Source: Nematopogon swammerdamellus
Lineage: Eukaryota > Arthropoda > Insecta > Lepidoptera > Adelidae
Direction of reading: 5' to 3'
Assembly (NCBI GenBank): GCA_946902875.1
Contig: OX336345.1
Location: 13,485,395-13,549,394 of the forward strand
DNA length: 64,000 nucleotides
A program made the translations under genes and the position numbers. A model generated the notes under the pieces. It saw nothing but the letters and a program-made list of their open reading frames with translations. It was not told the DNA's origin and searched no databases. Shown here piece by piece: positions 55,701-64,000 of this stretch. Each line of letters starts with the position of its first letter. Position 1 is the first letter of the stretch.

Positions 55701-58700
55701 GTGCCATGTCAGTGCTTCCCTTCGGCCGTGCCGGCAACATTGCATTGTGAGGAATTGCATCCTAGGTGTCTGGTGGAGGATGTTATGATGATAGGAACCA
55801 ACGAAGATTCCTTAACATTATGGCTCATTGTTGGTGTTGTTGTTTTGGTTTGGGGTTGGCTCTAGGCCTGCAAACTAATCCCGCTTGGTTGGGGACCTTC
55901 GAACATTATGGCTCATTGTTGGTGTTGTTGTTTTGGTTTGGGGTTGGCTCTAGGCCTGCAAACTAATCCCGCTTGGTTGGGGACCTTCGAACATTATGGC
56001 TCATTGTTGGTGTTGTTGTTTTGGTTTGGGGTTGGCTCTAGGCCTGCAAACTAATCCCGCTTGGTTGGGGACCTTCGAACATTATGGCTCATTGTTGGTG
56101 TTGTTGTTTTGGTTTGGGGTTGGCTCTAGGCCTGCAAACTAATCCCGCTTGGTTGGGGACCTTCGAACATTATGGCTCATTGTTGGTGTTGTTGTTTTGG
56201 TTTGGGGTTGGCTCTAGGCCTGCAAACTAATCCCGCTTGGTTGGGGACCTTCGAACATTATGGCTCATTGTTGGTGTTGTTGTTTTGGTTTGGGGTTGGC
56301 TCTAGGCCTGCAAACTAATCCCGCTTGGTTGGGGACCTTCGAACATTATGGCTCATTGTTGGTGTTGTTGTTTTGGTTTGGGGTTGGCTCTAGGCCTGCA
56401 AACTAATCCCGCTTGGTTGGGGACCTTCGAACATTATGGCTCATTGTTGGTGTTGTTGTTTTGGTTTGGGGTTGGCTCTAGGCCTGCAAACTAATCCCGC
56501 TTGGTTGGGGACCTTCGAACATTATGGCTCACGAGGGCTCTGTTCTTTGTTCTGTGAGGTTCTCTGTTTTATATTATTATATAGGAGACCTTAACTAGTT
56601 AGAACGACGCATTTTACGTATAGTGGACTGTTGGAGGTCTAAGTGCGGATAGCAAGCCCATCGAAAATAAGACGCACAGGCTTCGTGGAATCAAACACAG
56701 GAACAACAGCACTATGTCAGCTCATTACCTCGAAGCCCTCCATTGCGGCGACGCCGAGAATGGAGCCGCTGTTGGATGGTTCGATCCCAAACTTGTAGCA
56801 GAATTCAGGCTCCGAGTCCTCATCGGCGCGCGTTTTCGCCACCTGCCGGATGTACGACTACATGTCGCACACAGAACCATTTTGTCGGTAAACATGTGTT
56901 TTAGTTTCTAAACCTGTTTTCAATGTTTGAAGCATCTGTACAAGTCAGAATGCACTTGTTAAAACTGTAAAATAAATAATTGTGTAGATATCAATACAGA
57001 AACTAATGGTATGTTATCGATTGAATAAAGGAAACAAACACCTTATAAAAACTAATACAATATGGATTGGCAAGAAATATTAGTAAATTTTTTTTTCTTC
57101 TTCATTAAATAGGGCTTTAGCCGCCTAACGACTATGCCATCCCCATAGTAACTACTAGACAATCCACCATCTCCAGCCTCTGAGGGCTAGAGATGCTTGG
57201 AAAAATAATTCAATTTTTTTTTTTTTTTATGGAAACCGACACGCTTGGCTACATCACCTACAACGTCCGTGATGTCAGCCCATAACACCGGGTGAACTAG
57301 GTGCCATGTCAGTGCTTCCCTCTTTGATCGTGCCGGCTACACTGAACTGGTCGGAAAACACAAACTATTTCCATAGCCGTTTCGACCGACGTTTCATTCA
57401 GTGCGGTGGTACCAACCCGGGCAGGTTAAACCCTACCACCAAGTAAGATTAGGAGGGCAGGGACCTACAGTTTTACGAGGAATCCGAACCTCGGTCAGCC
57501 TCCAACGGTCAGCGGTCACCCATCCAAGTACTGACCGCACCCAGCGTTGCTTAACATTCAATAGCGACAGTTGACTGTCTACACCACTGAGCTACCGAGG
57601 CTGACTCGTAGTGAGTATTTTGCATTTTTCCGTGAGGGGATCACCTAATGCACTGTGGATAACAAAAAATTAATTTAATCGGTCCGTCTTTAAGTCTTTG
57701 ATAAGAGCATTTCCTAAGTTAGTATTCCGTTCACAATCCAATAAAACGTGGAATTGATCTTCGACTTTAGTGGAAAAGTTACAATTTGGTCAATCTATTT
57801 TCCTCATCAAAATATGTCAGCTTTTATTATCCGGACCAAATTAGTTTTGGCCTCAAATTGTAGTACATATAACAGTGTTTTAAAAACACATCTATTCTTG
57901 CTATATATCGCTCCATGGATCGGATCGCATGTAAAACTGCAGGTCCACCGGGTTGATTGGAGGAAATTGCCTAATGCAATAAGTCCACCTTTGCCACACA
58001 TTGGATATTCCATTCAAATTACAAAACAGACAACACGAACAAACACAAAGAGGAAGACACACACAAGCCAAAGGAGAAAATGATCACATTTAAAAATATC
58101 AAATTCCATAGGCAACTCACAGAGCCAGAGAGATGTATGAGCAAGTACTCGGTCTGAGAATGCAGCAGCTGCAGCGTGAGGGTTGGCAGACCGCGGGGTT
58201 GTCGGGGCTGCGGCCAGCACGTAACCTCGCCGAGCGACCAGAACACGTCTGGCACCACGCCCCAATCCGAAGCGCCCGCACGCACCATCTCCACCACCTT
58301 ATCACAAAATGATAAAATAACATATAAGCGGCGGGTGGCCGAGTGGTTTGGGCAAATGCGGCGGGTGGCCGAGTGGTTTGGGCATCGGCTTCTCATGCGA
58401 GAGGTCCGCGGTTCGAATCCCGTCGGCGTGTACCAATGAGTTTTTTCTGACGAAAAAATTTACGTGCGTACCTACACCTGCTGCTTCACCGTTCGGAACC
58501 GGTGTAAAACTGTAGGTCCCTTCCCTTGCCCCTTACTAGGTGGTAGGCTCAAATTGTAGCCGACTGGGTTGATACCACCGTACTGGATGTAAGATGGCCG
58601 CACTCGGTTGTGTTCTCTAGTCCAGTATAGCCAGCAATCCAGGGAAGTCTCCGGTATGGCACCTACCTTCTCGGAGGTGATATTGGCTGGTCAGAGCATG

Positions 58701-61700
58701 CGCTTTGGCCCCTCCAACTCAGCCACCCATACCGGATTAAATAAAAAAAAAAAATTGTTTTTTTGTTACTTCAACCAAAATTGGTCACGAGCGGCCACTG
58801 GTCCTCAAACCTGCCGCCAAACTGAGGTATGTTAAACCGGTTTGGTATGGAAACTAGTTCTCACTGGAGAAAGGCGTAACATAACAGGTTAAAAAAACCG
58901 GACAAGTGCGAGTCACACTCGCGCACCGAGGGTTTCATGTCACCACGTATTATTGGCCCATTTTTACTACCTATTTGTTGTTTTACTTTAGGGTTTGCAC
59001 TATAATCACACCTTGACACTTGTCTGTATAACCGTTTTTACGATAGAGCAAAAACAAACAAAACTTGAAAAAAGCATGTTTCTTGTATGGGGACCCCTTA
59101 TTTTTTTAGTTTAAATTGTTTCTATGATAGTATATCCACCATTATATATACTGTGTGGGGCCTTTACTGTACCGTGTAGGGCCAGTACTTTAAAAGAATA
59201 ACCCCACTGCCTCTCTACCCGTGTATGTCGTAAAAGGCGACTAAGGGATATGACCCCTTTTTATATTACTAGGTGGTAGGTTTTAACCCGCCCGGGTTGG
59301 TACCACCGCACTGAATGAAAGGTTGGTCGAAACGGCTATGTAAATAGTTTGTGTTTTCCGTCCAGTTCAGTGTAGCCGGCACGACCAAAGGGAAGCACTG
59401 ACGTGGCACCAAGTTCACTCGGTGTTATGGGCTGACATCACGGATGTTGTAGGTGATATAGCCAACCGTGTCAGTTTCAATAAAAAAAAAACATTCTGTG
59501 AAAATTTAAACAGGCTAACTATTACGGTTCAAAAGATACAGCCCTCGGACGGACAGACAGATAACGTAGGCTGCACATAGACGTAGTATAGTAATAGGTC
59601 TCTGCACGGTTACCGAACCCTAAAAAGTATTCGTACCTTTAGAAAGACAGGCCGCGGCACTCTAATGTTAGTGGTGCCACTGTCCACGATAGTTCTGTCC
59701 GCGTTGAGGTCCCGACACTCCACGTCCACGGGCACTCCGTCCACTTGGAGCCCCGTCAGCACCACCTCATAGAACCAGTCTCTGATGACGGGCGTCGTTA
59801 GCAGGCCCTCCATACTGTGCACTACGTTGTCTGAAATGTATGTGTGCAACATTGTTATCAACAATTGAAATGTGATATTTGGTAGATTATATTAGAGCAG
59901 TATAATTGTGTGCGGCGGCTACATAAAAAGAATATCGCACAGTATCTCTTGCCATGCATGTCGCATAGATAGGCGACTAAGGAATAAGGACAAGATGCCG
60001 TGCCAAAGGGCGACAGGCTATCCACCTCTGACCTTGGCGCGGTCTTGCACGCAGTCATGCAGCAGGTGGGTCTTGATAGTTATCTTGTCCAAATGCTTTA
60101 CTGCACGTGGTGGTCGGTGTTGTGTTGTATTTACCAGAGTCCTAGCAGCACAACACCAATTACTCTGCTTACCTCGACTGTCGAGATATATCCCGACGGC
60201 GTGTGGTATGTATGTATTAGAGAAGTTTCAAAACATTTCAAGATGGATCAAATGTAGCACTGCCCAGAAATTAAGAAAGAATATTAAGGAAGTTTTATCC
60301 ATTCATGTGTGTGTGTGTGTGTGTGAAATGGAAACAAAACATCTCAACTCAACTCTGGAATCAAAACAAATGTCAGTGCAACACAGTTAACTTTACAGGA
60401 AATTTCGTCAACATTACCTACTCCCATTCTAAATTTCAACGAGAAGATGAACTGACAAAAAAACTACACAAGTCACAATGTCTTGTTAAGCTTTGTTAGC
60501 AAGACCACCAGAGATACTCACTGAGAATTTCAAAAGAGCCGTAGTGATCGGTGTGGTAGGGGTCCCGTGAGCCGCACAGCGTGAGAGAGAACGCCATGGT
60601 GCGGTCCTTGTTGCTCTTCTGCAGCGAGTCGATCCACGACAGGACGTGCGCGTCAGGTCGTGAGATTGCCGGGTAGGCCACTCCTAAGATGCCCTGACAC
60701 GTAATAGTTTTTGACAAAAGTTTTAAAATGTGGGTTTAATCAAAGAAATTGCAAATATTTAATTTTTATGTTAGTACAAAGCATATACCAGCTTTAATTA
60801 GACAGACTGAAAGCAGGAGATTGCGCCATACCTACTATAGAAGATGCAACTGTTCGAAATTTAGAAAGAATAACGATACCTGAGTTCTAGAGGGCAACAT
60901 TTCCAAAAACGTTGTTCAGAGATATTGATGTTTTTATTTATTTTTTTTACTAGTTATGCATTTATTTTTTATCTTTTGCATGGTTACTTCCATTATGTTG
61001 ACTGTTATTAGATTATAATCTATCTAGCTTTTACAAAATGCTGATAATTTTAAAGTTCGTCATTAAAAAAAAATTTAAAAAAATTATAATATTAAGCGGC
61101 GGGTGGCCGAGTGGTTTGGGCATCGGCTTCTCGTGCGGGAGGTCCGAGGTTCGAATCCAACCGGCGTGTACCAATGAGTTTTTTCTGACGAAAAAATTTA
61201 CGTGCATACCTACACCTGCTGCTTCACCGTTCGGAACCGGTGTAAAACTGTAGGTCCCTTCCCTTGCCCCTTACTAGGTGGTAGGCTCAAATTGTAGCCG
61301 ACTGGGTTGGTACCACCGTACAGGATGTAAGATGGCCGCATAGCAACATCGGCTATGTTCTCCTCTAGTCCAGTATAGCCAGCAATCCAGGGAAGTCTCC
61401 GGTATGGCACCTACCTTCTCGGAGGTGATATTGGCAAGTCAGAGCATGTGCTTTGGCCCCTCTGACTCAGCCACCCATACCGGATTACATAAAAAAAAAA
61501 AAAAACATGGTTGAGGCGTTCGTTGCATTGGGAAGGCCGTCAAATATGGGGTAAAATAACGTGTGGGGCCGGTACTTAAAAAGAATAGCCCCACTGCATC
61601 TCTCCCCGTGCATGTCGTAAGAGGCGACTAAGGGATAAGGACAAGATACTGCGCTAAAGGGCGACAGGCTAGCCACTTCTCACCTTGGCGCAGTCCTTCC

Positions 61701-63662
61701 ACCTAGTCATGCAGCAGGTGGGTTCTTCGTGTCTTACTTGCTGCTTGATAGTTGTCTTGTCCGTATACTGTGCTAAACGTGGTGGTCGGTGTTGTGCTGT
61801 GATTTACCAGAGTCCTTATAGCACAACACCGATTACTCTGCTTACCCTGATTGTCGGGATACGGCGTGTGTTATGTATGTATGTATGTATAAGATTATGA
61901 AAGTAGACATGTTTCCCTTTCGAATTAAAATTAATTTTAATCACTTTTCCAAAAATTTAGAGATGTTACTTATTATAATATTTTAGTCCGATCCCCGCCA
62001 CCCCCCCCACCCCCCCCCCCCCCCTTGCCGGAAAGGAGAGGGGGAAGGAGGAGGGGTGTTTTAATTTTGTATGAAAAATGAATAGGGGAGGTAAGGGGGC
62101 AGTAGGGAAGTGGGGGGAAGGGGTCGGGTGGTCAAGATATTTATGTCGATCCCCCCCCCCCCTTTACCGGGGTGAAGGGGGAGGGGAGTTAACGGTTTTA
62201 GTTTTGAGTAAAAAAAAAACGTTTTTATGGAAAAATATTTTATTGAAAATTTTATGGAATAAATTAACCCTAACCTAACCTAACCTAACCTAATGTTGAG
62301 GCGGCCCATGTCGGTTTTGTATATATTTCTATTCAAAATAAATGTTTTGCGGTTTAAAAAAAATTACCCTAACCTAATCCAACTATTCCAAGTCCCGGGT
62401 GGTACCTTGTCACATGAAGTAGTAGTAGGTAAACGTATGTGTTCAGCAAGCGAGTGATTGTGACAAAGTTCCATAAAAGATGATGCTCTATTGAACTAGT
62501 TTTTTGCGAAATATTTGTAAGATCTAAAGGGAATTCTAGTAGAAGGAATTTTATTTCTCAGTTGTTTCCTTCTTGAACTTATAGAATAACCTTTTTAAAA
62601 CTTTTTTGCATTCATAGCTCCAAACTGTAAAAAATCGATTTGTTGCCCTCTAGAACTCAGGTATCGAATGGTCATCGACCCGATAGCGAAATGATAAAGC
62701 GCTGGCTGCTCAAGCCGGATTTCCAGGTTCGAATCCTGGTCTTCATTTTTGTCTTTGAGTCTATCTAATGAAGAAACATTGCAGATAACAAAATATCCCA
62801 AATAGGGATTATCCCGGCCGGGTTGGTACCACCGCACTGAGCGAAACGTGGGTCGAAACGGCTATGTAAATAGTTCGTGTTTTCCGTCCAGTTCAGTGTA
62901 GCCGGCGCGAAATGAAGGGAAGCACTGACATGGCACCAAGTTCACCCGGTGTTATGGGCTGACATCACGGATGTTGTAGGTGATGTAGCCAACCGTGTCA
63001 AGTTTCCATAAACAAAAAAAAAAAAACAAAAAAAAATTAATAAAAAAGGCACAATATGAAATAAATAAGGTGGGGTTTAAATGACAGTAAGTAAGGTACA
63101 GTTGCCGGCAGTAAATAATGCAGACAGATCCACAGAGACAATCCGGTTTTAGAGTGTCGTCCCTGGTGCACAGAACCGTGCGAGTTCGTGTGACAGGGAC
63201 GACACTCTACAACTGGATGGTCTCTTTCTAAAGCTCGACATGCATTATTTGTTGCCGGAGTCTGTGCCAATATGATGAGAAGATGTTTTTGATTCTGAAA
63301 CATGTTCAAGTATACATTTATCATAATGTTATAATTAAATGTTTTGTCTATTCCACAGTTTATAAAAAAAATATTTTAAACTTCCTCACCTGCCAATTAG
63401 ACCCGTTCATATAGAAATTATTAGCCTCCGTAATGAAAGCGATATCACATTTTACTTCCGGTACAGAATTCAACGTCGGAAAGTAAACGTAATCTGTAGC
63501 GAGCTGTCCTGACCAGCTGCCCTGCGTGTAGATGACTGAGACCACGGTGCCCAGGTCCTCGATGCTGGTCGAGTTGGCGCGGAGGAAGTAGGAGTCGATG
63601 TTAGCACTCGGAGCCCCCGCCACTGCGAAGTTACTGCTACCTGTGTCTATAAGGACGTTGAG
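52461..63662 (-). CDS. BACE: Beta-secretase-like membrane aspartic protease, 3' six exons (spliced gene)
   Basis: Single-pass type I membrane aspartyl protease of the memapsin/BACE family, which cuts membrane-protein ectodomains in acidic secretory or endosomal compartments. The coding exons join as 63662-63390, 60693-60522, 59830-59637, 58297-58121, 56857-56729 and 52769-52461. All have GT/AG junctions and compatible phases and give 417 residues with no internal stop. The first catalytic motif ([11 protein letters not shown]) is in exon A, the flap tyrosine in VIYTQGSW, and the second catalytic motif ([12 protein letters not shown]) in exon C. Six cysteines match the luminal disulfide cysteines of BACE: LTLCGS, VECRD, VTCW, FCYKFG, SHCGP, QLCSR. 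A hydrophobic helix near the C-terminus is followed by a tail of about 27 residues. The signal peptide, propeptide and the residues before LNVLID are missing because the gene runs off the window edge. Introns are heavily loaded with transposons. Cathepsin D-type proteases are unlikely because of the transmembrane tail and cysteine pattern. Confidence 0.93.
53681..53872 (+). repeat. (GGGAGA)n microsatellite with GTGAGA variants
   Basis: Hexamer tract like that of copy 1, with a few GTGAGA and GGGAAA units. Confidence 0.9.
54000..55200 (+). repeat. GGCCTTCGGCC hairpin array, copy 2
   Basis: About 17 units of the same 60-70-base repeat as at 49865-50800. Higher-order sets of units recur (for example around 54560-54640 and 54890-54980). 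Confidence 0.9.
55425..55745. mobile_element. SINE scraps of two families
   Basis: 55425-55510 (+) carries GGCACCTACCTTCTCCGAGG and AGCCACCCATACCGGT, the 3' end of the tRNA-type SINE at 58358. 55618-55745 (-) is the 3' end of the chimeric SINE family. Confidence 0.7.
55814..56530 (+). repeat. 88-bp minisatellite in BACE intron, 8 units
   Basis: Units with GGGACCTTCGAACATTATGG, TGTTGGTGTTGTTGTTTTGG and GCTCTAGGCCTGCAAACTAA are essentially identical. The period is 88 bases. Confidence 0.97.
56729..56857 (-). CDS. BACE: BACE-like exon E
   Basis: The exon encodes 43 residues: [18 protein letters not shown], then [17 protein letters not shown], then VAAMEGFE. The CYKFGI and MEGFE segments match BACE CYKFAIS and MEGFYVVFDR. 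The acceptor is ACATGTAG and the donor GAG|GTAATG, phase 0 on both sides, reading directly into [12 protein letters not shown] of the last exon. Confidence 0.9.
57214..57605 (-). mobile_element. Chimeric tRNA/5S rRNA SINE, copy 2
   Basis: The minus-strand head GTCAGCCTCGGTAGCTCAGT (A box) is followed at 57554-57512 by GTTAAGCAACGCTGGGTGCG and GTCAGTACTTGGATGGGTGA. The latter is an exact match to the 5S C-box region as I know it. The B box GAGGTTCGGATTCCTCG is at 57493-57477. A 15-base poly-A ends it. It lies in the BACE intron between exons D and E, in the same orientation as the gene. Confidence 0.9.
58121..58297 (-). CDS. BACE: BACE-like exon D
   Basis: The exon encodes 59 residues from [20 protein letters not shown] to YLLIHLSGS, including the EVTCW cysteine. 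The acceptor is TGATAAG|GTG and the donor TCT|GTGAGT, both phase 0. A SINE begins only 30 bases upstream of the exon in transcript direction, so the acceptor has a very short native polypyrimidine region. Confidence 0.88.
58328..58754 (+). mobile_element. tRNA-derived SINE with duplicated head
   Basis: GGCGGGTGGCCGAGTGGTTT occurs twice (58329 and 58359), followed by GTCCGCGGTTCGAATCCCGT (B box). The body contains TGACGAAAAAATTTACGTGC, GGAACCGGTGTAAAACTGTA and CACCCATACCGGATT and ends in poly-A. The tRNA-like part resembles Ser/Leu types but lacks a clean cloverleaf, so it is not a tRNA gene. It sits 30 bases from exon D. Confidence 0.85.
58893..59628 (+). mobile_element. Interspersed repeat (ACCGGACAAGTGCGAGTC type) with nested SINE tail
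   Basis: It starts AAAAACCGGACAAGTGCGAG and ends GCACGGTTACCGAACCCTAA. GTTCAAAAGATACAGCC and ACGGACAGACAGATAACG lie near the end. A SINE 3' part is nested at about 59190-59490. The class is not settled; such sequences are frequent in Lepidoptera. Confidence 0.6.
59190..59490 (+). mobile_element. SINE 3' part nested in BACE intron C-D
   Basis: GGCGACTAAGGGATATGACC, GTTGGTACCACCGCACTGAA and AACCGTGTCAGTTTCAATAA are the body and tail of the chimeric SINE family. Confidence 0.75.
59637..59830 (-). CDS. BACE: BACE-like exon C (second catalytic aspartate)
   Basis: The exon encodes [20 protein letters not shown] onward to VPRPVFLK. The acceptor is TTTCAG and the donor AAG|GTACGA. The catalytic Asp of [12 protein letters not shown] is at 59684-59682. 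The RDWFYEV segment matches the REWYYEV stretch of BACE. Confidence 0.93.
59890..60215 (+). mobile_element. Non-autonomous retroelement with TATG tail, copy 2
   Basis: ATAGGCGACTAAGGAATAAG, CCAAATGCTTTACTGCACGT and GGCGTGTGGTATGTATGTAT match the copy at 7279-7607. It lies between BACE exons B and C. Confidence 0.65.
60522..60693 (-). CDS. BACE: BACE-like exon B
   Basis: The exon encodes [14 protein letters not shown] onward to GSFEIL. It follows NGSNWQ in phase 0, as in BACE ([20 protein letters not shown]). It contains the LTLCGS cysteine. The donor is A|GTGAGT, leaving one base, which pairs with two bases of the next exon to make an Asn codon. Confidence 0.92.
61096..61505 (+). mobile_element. 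tRNA-derived SINE, second copy
   Basis: One head (GGCGGGTGGCCGAGTGGTTT, B box GTCCGAGGTTCGAATCCAAC), the same body as at 58328-58754 and a 16-base poly-A. It lies in the BACE intron between exons A and B. Confidence 0.85.
61562..61893 (+). mobile_element. Non-autonomous retroelement with TATG tail, copy 3
   Basis: GTGGGGCCGGTACTTAAAAA, TAAGAGGCGACTAAGGGATA and TATGTATGTATGTATGTAT close the copy. Confidence 0.7.
61996..62166. repeat. C-run/G-rich low-complexity patch
   Basis: Long C-runs at 61999-62023 and 62151-62162 are separated by GGGGAAGGAGGAGGGG-like purine DNA. It could form G-quadruplexes on either strand. Confidence 0.8.
62264..62294 (+). repeat. Interstitial telomere-type repeat (CCTAA)n
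   Basis: Five consecutive CCTAA units, the complement of insect TTAGG, with a degenerate echo (CCCTAACCTAATCC) at 62366-62379. Confidence 0.8.
62686..62752 (+). ncRNA. tRNA-like sequence, probably a SINE head
   Basis: CCAGGTTCGAATCCTGG is a perfect T arm, and CTGGC-TGCTCAA-GCCGG a 7-base anticodon-like loop. U33 is absent, the D arm is poor, and a SINE body follows at 62805, so it is not called a functional tRNA. Confidence 0.5.
62805..63025 (+). mobile_element. SINE 3' part
   Basis: GGGATTATCCCGGCCGGGTT, GGTACCACCGCACTGAGCG and GATGTAGCCAACCGTGTCAA, followed by an A-rich tail. Confidence 0.75.
63103..63259. mobile_element. Palindromic MITE, copy 2
   Basis: TGCCGGCAGTAAATAATGCA at the left is inverted as TGCATTATTTGTTGCCGG at the right. 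GACACTCTAMAAC inner arms surround a short centre. It is related to 30643-30805 and lies in the first visible BACE intron. Confidence 0.7.
63390..63662 (-). CDS. BACE: BACE-like exon A (first catalytic aspartate)
   Basis: This exon encodes 91 residues, starting [14 protein letters not shown] and ending YMNGSNWQ. It begins after a CTTCCAG acceptor and ends at a GTGAGG donor, both in phase 0. The catalytic Asp is encoded at 63647-63645. The flap segment [13 protein letters not shown] matches the BACE flap (YTQGKWEGELGTD in the human enzyme). It is the most 5' exon visible. Confidence 0.92.
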
Positions 63663-64000
63663 CTGGAAGCAAGTGTGTATTTATAATTTGTTTTTTCTAT
63701 TATTTTTGTTAGATATAAACACATCATTCACACATCAGGTGTGTCAAAACCGTGGCACGTGGAAAATTCTTTACCTTAGAAGACCAGAAGAAGATTCAGG
63801 ACATTTTCCATACCTATTAGTAAATTTATTTTTCATAAAAATGAAATCAATTTCGCCCTTCCATCTCAAAGTTCAAAGTTCAAAAGGTTTATTATCAGAC
63901 ATCGGAATCCGCGGGGCACGAATACGACCTTGTTAGGGATTGACTACGGCGATCAATAAACAATCGACACTGTTGTCGATACTCATATTTATTTCTTTAT

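Noticed and set aside
56714..56911. 65-codon plus-strand open frame
   Set aside because: It is antisense to BACE exon E, which has family motifs and proper splice sites.
58358..58440. tRNA gene
   Set aside because: A and B boxes are good, but the cloverleaf is imperfect and the sequence runs straight into a SINE body and poly-A, as at 61096.
62686..62752. Functional tRNA
   Set aside because: The T arm is perfect but U33 and a proper D arm are missing, and a SINE tail follows.

Overview
The window reads as nuclear DNA of an insect, most likely a moth or butterfly (Lepidoptera). It is AT-rich, has intron-containing genes and no bacterial operons, and is packed with transposable elements of types common in Lepidoptera: a Dong-type LINE in (TAA)n, RTE- and jockey-like LINE ends, several SINE families, mariner, pogo and hAT elements, and Helitron-like elements ending in CTAG. 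A short interstitial run of CCTAA, the insect telomere repeat, also fits. The species call is inference from repeat families and one gene.

Only one host gene is well supported: a beta-secretase-like (BACE family) membrane aspartic protease on the minus strand from 63662 down to 52461. Six exons carry both catalytic motifs (DTGSS and DSGTT), six family cysteines, the transmembrane helix and the stop codon. The signal peptide, propeptide and first residues lie beyond base 64000. Its introns hold SINEs, LINE pieces, a MITE, an 88-bp minisatellite and a 2.4-kb Helitron-like element.

Layout. 1-8 kb: mostly unannotatable AT-rich DNA with a few repeat ends. 8.1-10.1 kb: a Helitron-like composite whose arrays carry a GGCCTTCGGCC hairpin in each unit. 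10.2-14.1 kb: a Dong/R4-type LINE (minus) in a TAA run, next to the C-terminal part of an invertebrate retroelement protein (plus). 14.5-18.3 kb: a 130-bp satellite interrupted by a 1.94-kb hAT element. 18.7-19.2 kb: a long palindrome. 19.5-24.9 kb: a nearly identical 2.67-kb tandem duplication with long polypurine tracts. 25-30 kb: broken LINE C-termini and a chimeric tRNA/5S SINE. 30-35 kb: MITEs, a second long palindrome, a Helitron helicase remnant and an inverted copy of the 130-bp satellite. 35.25-40.53 kb: a giant palindrome with about 1.5-kb arms, one arm split by a hAT-like insertion that itself contains an inside-out mariner pair. 41-48 kb: an inverted repeat, a mariner, a pogo element with a spliced leader and a hAT MITE. 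48.8-51.2 kb: a pogo/Tigger-type MITE split by a Helitron-like element. 52.3-64 kb: the BACE gene.

Most transposon genes are broken, so the value of the window lies in nested insertions with readable target-site duplications and in repeat architectures. The strongest candidates for something unusual are the SINE with a 5S rRNA segment between tRNA A and B boxes, the giant palindrome whose intact arm preserves the empty site of the insertion in the other arm, and a recurring module of palindrome, Helitron helicase remnant and 130-bp satellite seen at two loci in opposite orientation. All calls come from reading the sequence; no database search was run.
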